DNA of 64,000 nucleotides, taken from Paramecium octaurelia. Taxonomy: Eukaryota > Ciliophora > Oligohymenophorea > Peniculida > Parameciidae. Of the stretch, positions 22,751-35,587 are shown one piece after another (within the stretch, counting starts at the first letter, position 1; each line of letters opens with the position of its first letter). The position numbers and the translations under genes are program-made. The DNA is taken from assembly GCA_905182995.1 (NCBI GenBank), contig CAJJDP010000062.1, positions 372,001 through 436,000 of the forward strand, given 5' to 3'. Under the pieces are notes generated by a model, which was given only the letters and a program-made list of their open reading frames with translations, made no database searches and was not told the DNA's origin.

Positions 22751-25488
22751 ATGGACCATTCTCCAAATAGACCTTCAGTATCTCCATTGTCTAAAACCCG
22801 TATGTCGTCAGAATAGACACTCAAATTGCAAGACCTAAAGTATAAGGAGAAACTACTGCAAATGGATAAGATAAATGCAAGTAGCCGATCTTTCATTACT
22901 TTTAGAATTGTAATCCTAATTGGATGAGACCCTTTTGGAATTGGAAAAGGCAAATAAGAACCTACATCTACAGAATCAAATGAAGGAGACCCAAGACAAT
23001 GAATATCTGAGACTTTTGAAGGAAAATGAATTGCTAAAGGGAGATCTACAATTTAAGCTTCAAGAGAACGAACTGAACAAATAGAAGTTAGCCTAACAGA
23101 ATAAATAATATTAATCATCCCTTGAAAACCTAAAGTAATAAATAAGCGTTTAAATTTAGAGAATAATATGAATAGCTTTAACAGTCATTGATGAATAAAT
23201 ATATCATCGAAATGAATACTAAATTACAAGACCAGAAGCAACAATACGACACATTCAGCAAATTGCAAACTGAAAGAATGAAAGAAAATGAGCATCTCGA
23301 AAAATAGTATTAGGAATAACTATTGGATTACAAACAATCAATTTAAGAATTCTAAATTAAAGTAAGTGAATAAAAGTTATAGATTGAATCTCTCCAAAAA
23401 TAATCTAACATTGAAAAGTAGGTGATAGCTGATAAAGAACTGTAAGAGTAGCTACTCTTGAAAAAAGTAGAACAACTCCAAATAGAACTAAGCAGAATTA
23501 CTACAGATTTAGATATTTCAAAGGAGAAATATTTAAGATTAGAAAAATAATACGAACAAAATATTACCAATTTAGTACTAAGCAAAGATTAACAAGCTGA
23601 GGAGTAAACTAGTAAACTATATTAATAACATGAATAATCCATTCAAAATTTAACATCTTAAAATCAGGACATTTGGAAACAATTGCAAGAATAAAAATCC
23701 ATAAATTAAGTTTAATAGAAGGAGATTGCAAGATTGTCCAATACTAATCAATAGCAAGAGCAAGACTTGAATGAAAAGGACAAAAAACTTAAAGACTTAT
23801 CAGTTAATACAAACTAATCATCTGAATAATGTATTATCCTTCAACAACGTTTGCTTTAGACAGAATAAGCATTGCAATTATATAAATCTTAATTAGATGA
23901 TTTTAAATAAACAAGAGGGGACTTTGAATAAAGAATGATGGACAGAAGCAAAGGAATATTGAGATAAAAAGAATAAGAATTTTAATAGTCTCTCTAATTG
24001 AATGAACAAAAGATTTTTGCTTTGAATTAGGAGATTGAAAGAATGGAGAATGAACATTAAAATTAAAGTTTTAAATAGTTACAAGAGAAGCTTATGAGCG
24101 AATCAAATGTCAAATCTTTATTAGTGAAAATCGCTGGAATTGAAGAATAAAATTCAACCTTATCTTCATAATTGGAAGAAACCAGACAGGAATTATTACA
24201 AAAATCAACTCTTTCTGAAAATTTGAGTGTGTAATTGAATAAAGAAAAAACATATAATTAAACTACTCTTAGAATTCAAAAGAATCAGATCTCTGATTTA
24301 TAATAAAAATTAAAAGAATATTAAGTCGAAGTAGATAGATTATCATGTGATGTTAGAGAGCGTGACGACATCCTGGATAGTCAAAGGATGTAGTTTATTA
24401 ATGAGAAGAATGAATTGGAACAATAAATCAAAATTATTTTTGAGAAGATGTCATAATAAAGATAACGACTCCAAGAATTAGATGATCAAACTTATTAATA
24501 ATAGTGCTAAATACAAAAATTGACTCTTGAAAGAGATAAACTAGATAAGGAATTAAAATCATTAACAATTACAACTACTGAGTAAATCAGAAAGCAAAAG
24601 GAGTAAATAGATAACTGTAGTAGACTAATTGAAGAGAACCAATAAACCATACTTTAAAACGAAGAACAAATCCAAAATAATGAAACCTAAATTGCAGAAT
24701 TGTAAAACTAGCTAGAAGAATAATATGCTTAGAATTAATAATTAACAAAAGATGTAGCAGAATTAAATGATGAATTAGAGGAAACCAGATAAGACAGAGA
24801 AGCCAAAATTTAAGAAATGGATTAATGGAAAAGATAATTTAAATAAAACAATGTTCCCTTGTCTGATTATGATTAAATCAAAAAAGAAGCTGAATAATAT
24901 AAAAATAAATCCATGGATCAAGAATAACATATTAATAAATTAGAAACCTAATAATAGGCTAATACCAAAGAGATTTATCACTTGTAAGGAGAATTATCAT
25001 AGTATAAAACCAATCTATCAGATGCTTAATCTCAATTAGTTAATAAGAAAAAAGAAAATGATAATATGAGTACAGAATTGGAAAATTTGAAAAGAGAGCA
25101 ACAAAGAACATCAAACCAGTTGAGGGATATTGAACAAAGAGATCAATAAAACAGTGAATTAGTCAGTAAATAAAAGAGGGAAATTTAGAGATTGTAAATA
25201 TTGAATTGTTATTATTAGAAATGATGATTTGGAAACAAAAAACAGATAAATAGGCAATATGGAATAATAATTAAATAAGAAGTTTGATGAAGTAACTTCT
25301 AAATAAAGAGAAATTGAAGAACTGAAAAGAAAGTTTCAATAGGATGCACTTGGAAAAATGACAACTAGTCCATCTTAAAAGTCTGTAATGATGGCATCAT
25401 AAAACGTATAATATCAAATTTAATTTAGATGGCTGCCAGATCTACTGCAAAAGGATTAACAACAAAAATAACAGATTAATAAAATTGA
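22751..25488 (+). CDS. Very long coiled-coil protein
   Basis: About 879 aa with four introns: 22881-22905, 23135-23159 and 25194-25218 (25 nt each) and 25406-25428 (23 nt). Apart from a short Ser/Pro-rich head (MDHSPNRPSVSPLSKTRMSS) and a basic tail (MAARSTAKGLTTKI), nearly all of it is continuous coiled coil dominated by Glu, Gln, Leu and Lys. More than a hundred Gln are encoded by TAA/TAG, so in the standard code it would look like noncoding DNA. A rod-like role in basal body, cilium or cortex is likely but not shown. Confidence 0.8.
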
Positions 25489-26339
25489 AACTTTATAAAT
25501 TTTATGCTAAAATTTAATTCATCATATAAATCTTTAATTTCTTACGTGAATTCTAATTATTTCAGAAATTTTAGTTCATACAAGAGATGAATTTTTCTGT
25601 TAATAATAATTTTGTTATTAAAATACGATTATTAAATTAATTTGTTTTTGGTATAGAATCGATAGATTAATTTAATTTTATTGATAAGAATAAATTATTG
25701 ATTCAATATAGTTAATAATAGAGGTAAAAGCAAATCCATAACCAAATCGTTATTTAAAATTAAATGAAGTAATTAAATTATTATAAATATTTAAAATTTT
25801 GGTTGTTTCATATTCAATTTTTTTTTTTTTGAGAATCCGATACTACTTTTTAGGATTGTATTATTAAAAGTTTTTTATTTGGGAATTAAAAATATATTTA
25901 AGTATTAACACATTGTTTTATATATCTTTCATGGATTAATATAGTTAGGAAATTAAAAATAATTAACCTAATGAAAATATCTAATTTAATTTCAAAAATA
26001 TTTTTAATAAGGGTAGCCTTTATGTTTAACTTTAGTAGATTTTTAAATTGAGAGCTTATCATTCGAAAATAAGTTTTGGCAAGAATTTTTGATAGGCTTA
26101 TTAAATACTTACAATATTCACATGTCTTCGTAGTAAAATCAATTGAGAATTGTAGAAATTTTGATTTTGAATCAACCCACTTGAGTTTAGGCTGACTTCA
26201 AGGAGTCTGAAATATCCGTTTGTATTTTAAATAAGTGAATTGAATAAATTATGTAATATATAAATAGTGGTTGCTGGTGTGACGAAATAATAAGTTTAAG
26301 AGCTTAGAATTGCTTAGTGAGTTTATATCTAGATTAGTA
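25489..26339. other. Very AT-rich gene-poor stretch
   Basis: Long A and T runs with no frame of convincing composition on either strand. It is continuous with the decayed segment that follows. Confidence 0.4.
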
Positions 26340-27330
26340 ATGGCACAAAGTATAAATACTATTGGAAGGTTGAACTCTAATACTAATAAAGTGATTAAGG
26401 AATATTTAACATTAGACTAAAATTAAAAACTACACAACTCTTTATATTGGATGTAATCCTTGATTTTTAGTTGAATTGATAAATAAAAAATCAAAAGTAA
26501 ATTTTAAGCCTGATTCAAATTGAAAAGTTTTTAAGATGCTAACCAAGTTTCTTAGACAACAATAATTACAATTCAAATTTCTATTGGAACTATTAAATAA
26601 AAATTTTAATTTGTTAAAGGAAATCTTAAATATAGATTCTAAATTTCGGTAGGTAGGATGAATAGATATACTTATTCTAATTTTAATAAACAATTAAGAT
26701 ATAAATAAGAAGAACTATGTTACTAAATAAAGTGTACAAATTAAATGATATTAAGAAATTTTGGTAGAAAGGATATTTAAATTTATGGATAACTATGTCT
26801 TTACGTGAATAGCGAAAAATAGCTATCCATTTGAAGGATATAGATATTATCTAGGAAAAAAAATAATTTCGAAATTTAATTAAAATTACTTTTTTTAGTT
26901 TTGCATTCTGAAGCTAACAACCTTTTAGACATTATAATAATCATCCTTTGTAAAGACATTTTGAATCGCTCATATAGTCGTTTTTCTTATTATTTAAGTG
27001 GACTGTTACATCTTGATTTGAAGCAAGAATTACAGTAATTATACTATTTTTCTACTAAATGAAGCTCTAATGGAAACATTAAAAATACTACTTAAAGAAT
27101 TCCAAATTAAGATGTCTAGGATGACATTGGTAACATATTTATTTAAATACAATGTCAGTTAAGGTCCTAAAAAAGATAGTAAGAAAATTAAAAATTGTCT
27201 TCACTACATCAAGAAAAGTGACATGAACATTAATATATAAAATTACATCCACATAACTTTTTTGTGTATCATTGCTAAAACAAATTGCAAAGTAAGTAAT
27301 TAATTATAATTATATTTTAAACAAATTAGC
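26340..27330 (+). pseudogene. Decayed ankyrin-repeat-like gene relic
   Basis: Short frames that change phase every 100-200 nt still read like ankyrin-type helices: VIKEYLTLDQNQKLHNSLYW, ELINKKSKVNF, LLELLNKNFNLLKEILNID, METLKILLKEFQIK and NIQNYIHITFLCIIAKTNC, the last similar to the 'xxTPLxxAAKxNxxxxV' repeat core. No intron set joins them cleanly and several TGA stops lie between. I read it as a dead host gene. Family assignment is tentative. Confidence 0.35.
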
Positions 27331-27595
27331 AGCAAAATTTCTAGACTTTTATAAAATTGAATATTTGCACCAGAGCATCTTTTTTAAATTATTATATTTT
27401 TTTTTAATTAAAAAAATTGTCTTCTTAGTTAATTAACTAAATGCAGAAATAATTAAACAGTTAATAAATAATGTATTGTTAATTTGTAAGCCATTAGATA
27501 ACAATAACTTGGAATGTGATAAAAAACCTCTTTTCTTAATAGTTATTTTATTTCTATACTAATTATTATAAAGAAATTTTATAATATTTAATACT

Positions 27596-29205
27596 ATGGG
27601 CAAAATATTTTGGAAAGAATGGCATTTGCGAACTCAAATCTGCATGGTTTAATTTCTTATTTCTATTCTTACTATTGGCTTAATTGCCATCTCAACTTAT
27701 TCTTATATGTTCTATATTTCTGAATTTTATATGGAGGCTTCAAATAAAGTTTTTTAAAAAGAATATGGTAAATGGACTAAAATTATGATGTCACACAACA
27801 TTCATAGAGTATAATAAACGTTATTTAGAAGTCAACAACAAATTGTTAAAGTGAATACTCTTTATGAAATGACTCAGTATTTAGTATAGGGCACCTTTTC
27901 ATAACCAACTCAATGTCTAAATGAATTATAACTAATGGATGAGTATGCTTACAGTGCTTCTTTTTGTTATATGATTTATAAAGACACTAAATCAAATAAA
28001 ATCCTGTAAAATCTCTAAAATCTCTGTGTATTTTTGACAGAAAGTGTACTTATTGTTGACTAAGATTTTGATATCATGATAGCATCATCAAACGATATCC
28101 ATTTTTTCACAGTTTGGCCAGGCTCATATTTATCCCCTGACTACAATCCCCAAGAGAGAATTTGGTATCAGTAACATTTAGAATAATTGGCCTTGCATAA
28201 CAATACTAATAATTCAACATATTATAGTGAACCTCATGTCCATTGGACTTGGAAGCTCTTAATGATTGCTCAAACTAAAAGTTTAATAAACATTAATGGG
28301 TCACTTGATGGAGTAATAGGTTCTCATGTGAATTTCACCTAATTTAATTATTCGGATGATTAGGTAAGCTTTACTATAATAAATCCAACAGGCAGAATAC
28401 TCCTGAGCTCCTTGAATGTCAGTGAAAATTCAAACATTTATGATTATAACATCACAAATCTAGGTTATCAAGATTATCAGTAGATATTAAATCAAGCCTA
28501 AGGTAAAAGTACATAAAGTAATTGTGATTCTACTGTATGGAATGATTATGGATATTTGTGTAGAAAAACTTATAATTAACAGGAAGAGGAACTTATAAGT
28601 ACCAAAAACATAGAAGAAGCAGGGTTGATTTTTATCATGTAAACATTTGCATATATATTTATTGTAGGTAAAGCAAGTTGTCCAAATATCAGATAGAATT
28701 CAAAAGCATGTTTAATACTTTCTAATCACAGTTAAACAGCATATTTGTAGGAACAATGTTAGGTTTCTTTCTTTATATGATGTCATCTCTTATCATTACA
28801 ACTATCATAGTAATATTTTTATTTAACCCCATTATCAAAATCATTAACTATACATCATAGTAATTATTCAAAGATAGTCTCAATAAAAAACATTTTCTTA
28901 AGTAACATAAGCATATATCATTTTTTGAAAAGTTGTCAACATCTTAATTATTGAATGGTTTATAAGAATCTTTTAACAGACTTATCCACATTAAAACAGC
29001 TTAACATAAATCTACTATATGTCATATCATTGAAGGCTTTAAATATCCATAAAAGAGATGGAAATTATAAACAAGGAAAAAAAAAATTACAAATCTAAAT
29101 GTTTAATTGCAAGATAACTTATAAAATGAAGAAGCAAACTAGCTTTAGATATCGATTATAAAACAATTAATGATATCAGAATTAAAAATTAATGGCTGTT
29201 TATGA
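27596..29205 (+). CDS. Cache-domain transmembrane receptor-like protein, 3' end possibly decayed
   Basis: About 526 aa with one intron, 28639-28667 (29 nt). A membrane helix at residues 17-45 (LISILTIGLIAISTYSYMF) is followed by an extracellular region of about 310 residues. In this the dCache signature PDYNPQERIWYQQH matches the family's 'YxPRxRPWY'. A second helix follows (FFLYMMSSLIITTIIVIFLF) and then a cytoplasmic part. The layout is that of ligand-sensing Cache receptors. After the TGA at 29203, other frames still look coding for about 200 nt (MAVYENYQSILYDTHLIYK), so the C-terminus may have been longer and lost by mutation, or a splice site is missed. Confidence 0.65.
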
Positions 29206-29629
29206 AAATTATTAATCTATTTTATATGATACACACTTAATCTATAAAGAAAACAAACAACCCCTTAGATTTTAGCATCAGGGCTAATAGATTTATTTTA
29301 TTAGTATAAAATTATTAATTATTTTAAATAAATCAATTAGTTGAGTATGTATTAAAATCTAAACTTTTATTTATTACACTTAAAATTATAATGAATTCGC
29401 TAGAATTCAAAATCCTCATATAGAATTATCTCTTCTTAATTATTTCTACCTTCACATTATTATTTATCAATTAATGGTTAGGAATATGATTGCCAACTTA
29501 AGAATTGATTTGGATGATGAAATGAGTAGAGGTTTAACAAGACTTGTTGAACACATTTATTGATAATAAAATAAATTATAGTATTTAAATAAATTGTTAA
29601 TAAAATAATTATTTAATTTCATAATTTCT
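29206..29629. other. Intergenic region with possible 3' relic of the Cache gene
   Basis: The first 230 nt keep gene-like composition in frames out of phase with the gene upstream; the rest is AT-rich. No complete gene is supported. Confidence 0.35.
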
Positions 29630-30648
29630 ATGAGATAATCAAGAGGAAGGAAAATTGACACTTCCAATTCAGAATCTGAAATCTACTAGAATTTAGGGCC
29701 TATTCTAAATAAACCAGGAAATGTTCAACCTTAGTAAAAACCTAAGAATTAAGGCAAACCCAAAAGCCAAACGTAAAAGAAATCACAAACAAATCTCAAA
29801 AATCAAGAAAATAAGTTAACTAAAAAAATGAAAGAATATGAGAAATAGATCTCAGAACTACGATAGTAATTATAAGATGATTAAGCTAATTAACAATATA
29901 TTAATTGCTTCAATAGTACAAAGTAAATATTCAAATTATTTAATTTAGGGAACAATATGAAAAACTAATACAAACATACGAAGAGACTATTCATTAACTG
30001 AAATAGACAGAATTGAATTTATTAGAGGAATTACAAGGACAAAGTGAGATAGCAAGAGATGCTTTGAATAAATTATATCAATACCAATAGGAATACAACA
30101 CTGAGCAGGAAGAATTGAGATAACATTATGAGTGTAAAATTGTTTAATGTATTTAGAAATGATTAAAGATAAAGAGTTAGAATTAACTTAAAAGTATGAA
30201 CTATAATTGTAGTAATTGGAAAATATCAATCAGCAATCTAGAATTTCAGAACCAAAAATTGCTTAAGAACTTTCAAAGAAATTAAAGGATATGGCAACTA
30301 AAGAAGAATTGTATTTAGAAGAAATAGAGATTTTGAAAAATAAATTAAATTAAAAAAAGTCTTCTGTTAAAGAGAAAGTATTTTAATATTTAAATTTTTT
30401 AGGAGTTAAGATAAAAATTAATTGATTTAGAATTAAAGTTGTAAGACTGGGATGATAACTTAGAGAGATGCAAATCATTAGAATATGAAAACTAATCTCT
30501 TTTATGTAAAGTGTAACAGTTGGAGAAGCAGATCTTAAGAAAAGAAGAAAAGGAGAGAAGACTAAGAGATGAATGGAATAAGCAATATTAGGATTTGTAA
30601 ACCGAAGTGAAAGTATTGACTCAATATTATTTAGTATTGGAAAAATGA
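29630..30648 (+). CDS. Coiled-coil protein, 314 aa
   Basis: Introns 29923-29948 (26 nt), 30134-30156 (23 nt) and 30378-30402 (25 nt) restore one frame. The N-terminal 65 residues are basic, Pro/Gln/Lys-rich and disordered (QQKPKNQGKPKSQTQKK). The rest is coiled coil to the end (YYLVLEK). No domain is recognised. Confidence 0.72.
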
Positions 30649-30830
30649 AATGGACAAAGTCATAATGGAAAACAATCTTGTACTTTCTAAAATAACGCCA
30701 TCAAAGAAAAAATATTGAATATAATTAATGAGGTTTTTTGAATTTTTATATATCTGATAGTTGTATCAAATTATTCCAATTATTTCAAATTTATTTAATA
30801 AATACTCAATAGTCATCAGATTCAATTAAA

Positions 30831-31376
30831 TCATCTATTTTTAAATCGTTATAACTACTGATTTACCAATTCAATTTTTTGAGCTTTCTATATGTCATTC
30901 TTTAATTTTGAATCTAATTAGAAGAATACTAGAATTATTTTCATCAGTTTATCTAAATCTAGCTTATGCTACCGTAAAATTGAATCAAGAGAAAATTATC
31001 TTCTTAAAATTTGGAATTCCTTCTGAAGCATCAGTAGATGATCAAACTACCTACTATTCAATTATATCTAAGATATTTATAGATCTTATTTTTCTCATCT
31101 ACTCAAGAAACATCTTTATTAATGGTTAAATTACATTCCTGGAATAGTTCTAGCACTAATAATTCAAAATGTTCAGATCCTCTTCTAAAACCAGTTAAAT
31201 CGTTTTATAATACTAAAAGATTATTTTGATCATTAAATCCAAAGGACACTTATCAATTTTGCACTGCAGTGCTTGATAAGATTCAGGATATCAATAAAAT
31301 TTTGAAATTTAATTGATAGAATTTTCTAATATTGTTCAGTATGGAAAACCGAAACTTCCCTCTAAGGGTGACTCAT
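30831..31376 (-). CDS. Small helical/coiled-coil protein
   Basis: About 154 aa. Start MSHPQREVSVFHTEQYQKIL; middle DLTGFRRGSEHFELLVLELF; end EFQILRRQFSLDSILRQHKL...QQLQRFKNR. Three coding-like segments in different phases must be joined. One consistent solution uses introns of 37 nt (in 31210-31250) and 44 nt (in 31040-31085), longer than usual, so splice sites are uncertain. A plus-strand reading of the same DNA is partly open but less protein-like. No family is recognised. It is divergent from the gene starting at 31491. Confidence 0.5.
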
Positions 31377-31490
31377 AACTTTTTCAATAAAGTATCAAAA
31401 ATCAACAGGAGAAATTCATTTGCTACAAAAGAAATGTATCATAATTATGCATTCAATATAATTTTTAATTCATCTTAATATTTAATAGTT

Positions 31491-32717
31491 ATGCGAAATC
31501 GCTGCTCATTAACAAATAAAACCCAATAATTCTTACTTCATCCATCTCTTACATTCAATAGGAAACGTTCCTGTGAATGTTTAGACTGTGGATTACAAAA
31601 TAAAAAAATGCTTTATGTCACTACAATATTACCTTAATTTCAACCCTATCAACATATTATTACTACACTGAAAGAACAGAATGAAATATAGGAGTAAAGA
31701 AAGCGTATGAAGTTGAGGAATAAAAAATATCTTCTCCAAATGAAAAATATCGTTGAAAAAATTTAAAAACAAGAACATAAACCAAAAAAAAGACAAAATA
31801 GACATCACAATACTGTATTTTACAATCATAAGGCTAATACATCTAATCCACCTAGTCCTTACACAAATGAGATACCCTAAACCCCTGCAGAACCTATTCA
31901 AAGTACTTCTACACTGTTTCATAGGTACAATTCGTTAACCCCTCAAAAATATTTTACTGATTAAAAAATTATGAAATTGTAGAAATTCTCTTAGAAACTC
32001 AAAACATTCTATTTACCCATTACAGCTCCTTTTGAATCCCAAATGATATTGAGATTAGAATTATTGGAAGGCGGCAAAGTCAAATTAATAAAACAAACTG
32101 GATTTTAGGATGACTTCACTGTTAATATTAGACTGAATAATTTCTAAGAGGATCATAAAAAGATAGAAGAAAAATAAATAAAAAATAAAATTACCCTTCC
32201 TACTTTACAACAGGAGGATGAAGATGAAGAGTTAACAGATGAAGAAATCAATATGAAAAAATTGGCAAATTATAATAAAAAAAATGCTTATAAAAATATT
32301 TTGAAATATAATCCAAGAACCCTTCAAAGCTTGATAGACAAATCATAGTTAGGGTAAAGTAAGATAAAAGCTTGTCCTAAGCAACCTAATTAGCATCACA
32401 TAGCTCTTCTCCAAAGATCTGTAACAACTAATGTGTCTCCTTTCAATAATACTAATATTAGTACAGCTTCTCCAATATCATCAATCTAATTATTGAGAGA
32501 AAAGAGAATAAAACCGAAACTCCTTCCATTAGAAAATAAACCATTATCAAAATTTGCCCTTACTCATAACTCCCCAACAAAGTTATCTAGCACCAAGCTA
32601 AGTATGAAGAAAGGATTTTGTAGAAGTATTTTAAGCACATCTGGAAAAAAATACCAAAAAAAAATTACTTTTGGATAATTGATATATACATTTGATAAAA
32701 TATAACAACTTTAATGA
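31491..32717 (+). CDS. Hypothetical basic protein, 408 aa
   Basis: Intronless. Begins MRNRCSLTNKTQQFLLHPSL and has a Cys cluster early on (RKRSCECLDCGLQ), possibly one zinc ligand set. A Pro/Thr-rich linker, a folded-looking segment at about residues 150-215 (APFESQMILRLELLEGGKVKL), an acidic stretch QQEDEDEELTDEE and a Ser/Lys-rich C-terminus follow. No family is recognised; the middle has a beta-strand pattern as in cilia-associated calponin-like or C2-like folds, but this is weak. Confidence 0.65.
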
Positions 32718-33449
32718 ATATTAATATTAGAAACAAATTTTTTTTAATTAATTAAAATGGTCTCTTTTAGAATAGTCATGTAAATTGTAAAATTTTTTTT
32801 ATTTAAACTTTCTTTCAATGTTGAAATCAATTTTAAATCACAAAAATAGGATTAAAACTTAATAATTTATTTAGAACAAATTTTGAATTTTCATTAGCTT
32901 ATCTTTACTTAATTTATCAACATAACGAAATAAATATTATAATTTATTGAAAATTTATTATATTATTCATCTAAATTATCATTTAAGACGAATATCTATT
33001 TAAATATTTGCTATTGAAATACATTTCTTAAGGTACATAAAATATTTCGTTCCTTAAATAATTTAAATGTAAGAAAAATTAATATTTATCTTCAAAACTA
33101 TTTACATGAACAAAATTTAAACAATTAATTTAAAAAGGACAAGCAATATAGATTATTCTTCTAAACATATGATTAATTGTTAATAAAGGAATCAAAAAAT
33201 ACAAAAAATAGATATCTTATATATGTTCATCTATTTGATCATGACCTTTAGATTTAAATAAAACATTCGAGTTGCTTTCAACATATTAGAAATATTGAAA
33301 AGATTGTATAATCCTTTACATGATATTTAAATATTTCAATATGCATCCATCCTTTTCACAAATGTAACAAAGTTTATTTTAGATGTGATGTATCCCTCTT
33401 AAAGTATTAATGAGTAATAATAAATATAATAGTAAATATTATTATTTTG
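32718..33449. other. AT-rich intergenic, no gene seen
   Basis: Base composition drops to nearly all A and T, and no frame on either strand resembles protein. Confidence 0.4.
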
Positions 33450-34260
33450 AAGAATAGGTTGCTGAATGAAAATGTCAACGACTTTTAATTGAAGACAAGA
33501 GAGAAGATCAAAGCATAGACAAGTATTTCAATATTAATTCAAATTTGATGTGGTCAATAGATATATGGAGCTTGTCTATTATTTTATAGTTGACAATAAG
33601 TGAGTCAATAAAAAATCACAATTAATATCTTCGAATAAATGATTACTTTTTTTAGAATGCATCATAATATGGAACTATTATTCAATTTAAAAGTAGTTAG
33701 AAGAAATATAAGAGTAAGTTTGAAAATAGTTAAGAAATGATTATCTATTTTTTATCAAATTTACTGCAATTATGTATTTTGACATTAAGAAATCTAATTA
33801 GTAATTTCAATTTTATCAGAAATAATCAGCTGTCCAAATATCCTACATCAATCTATTAGAATTAATTTATGGAGACTTAATAGGTTATAATTAAGAATTT
33901 ATGAAAAAATACAAAATAGGAAAATTAAGTAAGAGATCAATTCGAAAGACTTGTTACCAGTAAAGTATATCCTTGCTTAGTTGATAGATATTTGGTTGAA
34001 GAATCAGTTCCCCTTTTTCTAAAAGTAATAAAAGGTGTTTTTCTAACCGGTTAAACAAATACAAATTAAGCAACATGATCATTGTTTCCACGACTATTTG
34101 ATCTACTAGGTTGAATTAAAAAAGACAATACCTGATAGTTTAGTGATCTAAAGTTATTTTATAAGTCTGCATGGTGTTAAATTGCTGAACTTATATTGTA
34201 GTATGAAATGTGCAAGCTTCATCATTTACATTAAGAGATTCCTCCTAAAATGATTGCCAT
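33450..34260 (+). pseudogene. Decayed coding relic, family not recognised
   Basis: Several out-of-phase plus-strand frames have protein-like composition, for example CQRLLIEDKREDQSIDKYF, RDQFERLVTSKVYPCLVDRY and HDHCFHDYLIYQVELKKTI, broken by TGA and phase changes that no small intron set repairs. One piece (WSIDIWSLSIILQLTIS) faintly recalls kinase subdomain IX. Probably a dead host gene next to the DNase II gene. Confidence 0.3.
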
Positions 34261-34415
34261 AAATACTTATTAATTTGTATGAGCTTGCAATTTATTATCA
34301 TTTTTTTATTGCGATGTTTTTATTTTTTTTGCATTCGAACAGCATAGCATTTTATACAATATTAAAATAAATTAAAATAGTGTATTATTAAAAATATTTT
34401 ATTTTTATAATTAAA

Positions 34416-35587
34416 TCAGCATGTTTGCCTACTTATGAATGATTAATTGATGAAAGTCCATAAGCTTTTATGTTAAAAGCAGTAAACAACACCTCCTCTT
34501 TTTTATTATGTGGTTTATCTGTTCAAATCACAAAAGCATACATTAGTTGAACTTGCAGTTATACCATACTTTGAATGATCTTTAGTGTATGAGAATGTAA
34601 AGGCCTGGTATAATACTTAATTAATATACCCCATGTTATCTGACTAAATTGGAATATGATTTAGGTGTCTAATCACATACAGCGCTTTAGAGACCTCCAG
34701 TTCCATTACCCCAAGTTTCCATTATCAAGTCTTTGCCTAATGCTGGTGCTACAACATCAGCATAGAAATCTTCAACAAGGTTTTCATTCTTTGTATAAGC
34801 TGTTAAAGTAAATCCTCCTTTGGTAGAAATCTTAATTGAGTCTTGTAGTGCAGACTATAATATACTATTAATAATTACTGATAACACGGTTCCAGATTCT
34901 GTTTTGTATGTTTTAGTTCTTGAATTGGATTTTAATTGATATAATTAAGGGAAAGCAGTTGCAAATGCAGAAGGACTGTTAGCTCGATTAGTTAAGGTTT
35001 CAGCAATAATATATTCTGTTGCCAATCTGTTTGCCTCTGTAGTTGTAATAGATAAACACATATAATGTTGACCATTAACTTAAGCAGAAGATGGCATGCC
35101 TAATACAATTTAACTAATAAGTTTAAATTGGAAATTTACTCGTAAGCATCATCAAGCATTGGGAAAGTGGGTGTTGAATGAGAGATCAGAAATGCGTTAC
35201 CATTTATGCCTGCGCTCAAGACACCCTTTGAATGAGCTCTGTCTGAGATTGTGTTCTTGTTCCAAGGTTAATCACTCCATAAAACACTCATGACATTATC
35301 ATTATGAAAATCAATTTAAGCCATTGTTCTTTATAAAGGTGATGTTAAATCATCTAATTGATCAGTTTACCAATCAAATGTTCCACAATTATTCTTGGCA
35401 TCACAATACAAATAGTCCATTCCTTCAATGTTGAGATTTATTTACCTCTCGCGCTAAAAGTAGGATCAGTTGGCATCTTCAAAATAAACCACCAATCTAT
35501 AGCATTACCGCTATGATCTAAACAGGTCTATCCTAAGACTAGGAATAGCAAGGAAGAAAAAAGTACAAGACTTTTTATAGATGACAT
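34416..35587 (-). CDS. DNase II-like acid endonuclease
   Basis: About 365 aa with introns 35423-35445 (23 nt, ending AAG), 35114-35139 (26 nt) and 34605-34629 (25 nt). A signal peptide (IKSLVLFSSLLFLVLG) is followed by CLDHSGNAIDWWFILKMP, the family start 'CxxExGxxVDWxxxxKxP'. GMDYLYCD, TDQLDDLTSPLQRT and NTISDRAHSKGV match the first half. The C-terminal catalytic motif FSYTKDHSKYGIT corresponds to the family's DHSKW, and CDLNRQTTQQKRGG follows as in DNase II. The enzyme would cut DNA at acid pH, most likely in food vacuoles and lysosomes of this bacterivorous cell. Confidence 0.9.

Noticed and set aside
30900-31290. A plus-strand gene of about 125 codons
   Set aside because: Open but hydrophobic and of poor composition; three minus-strand segments read as a coherent helical protein.
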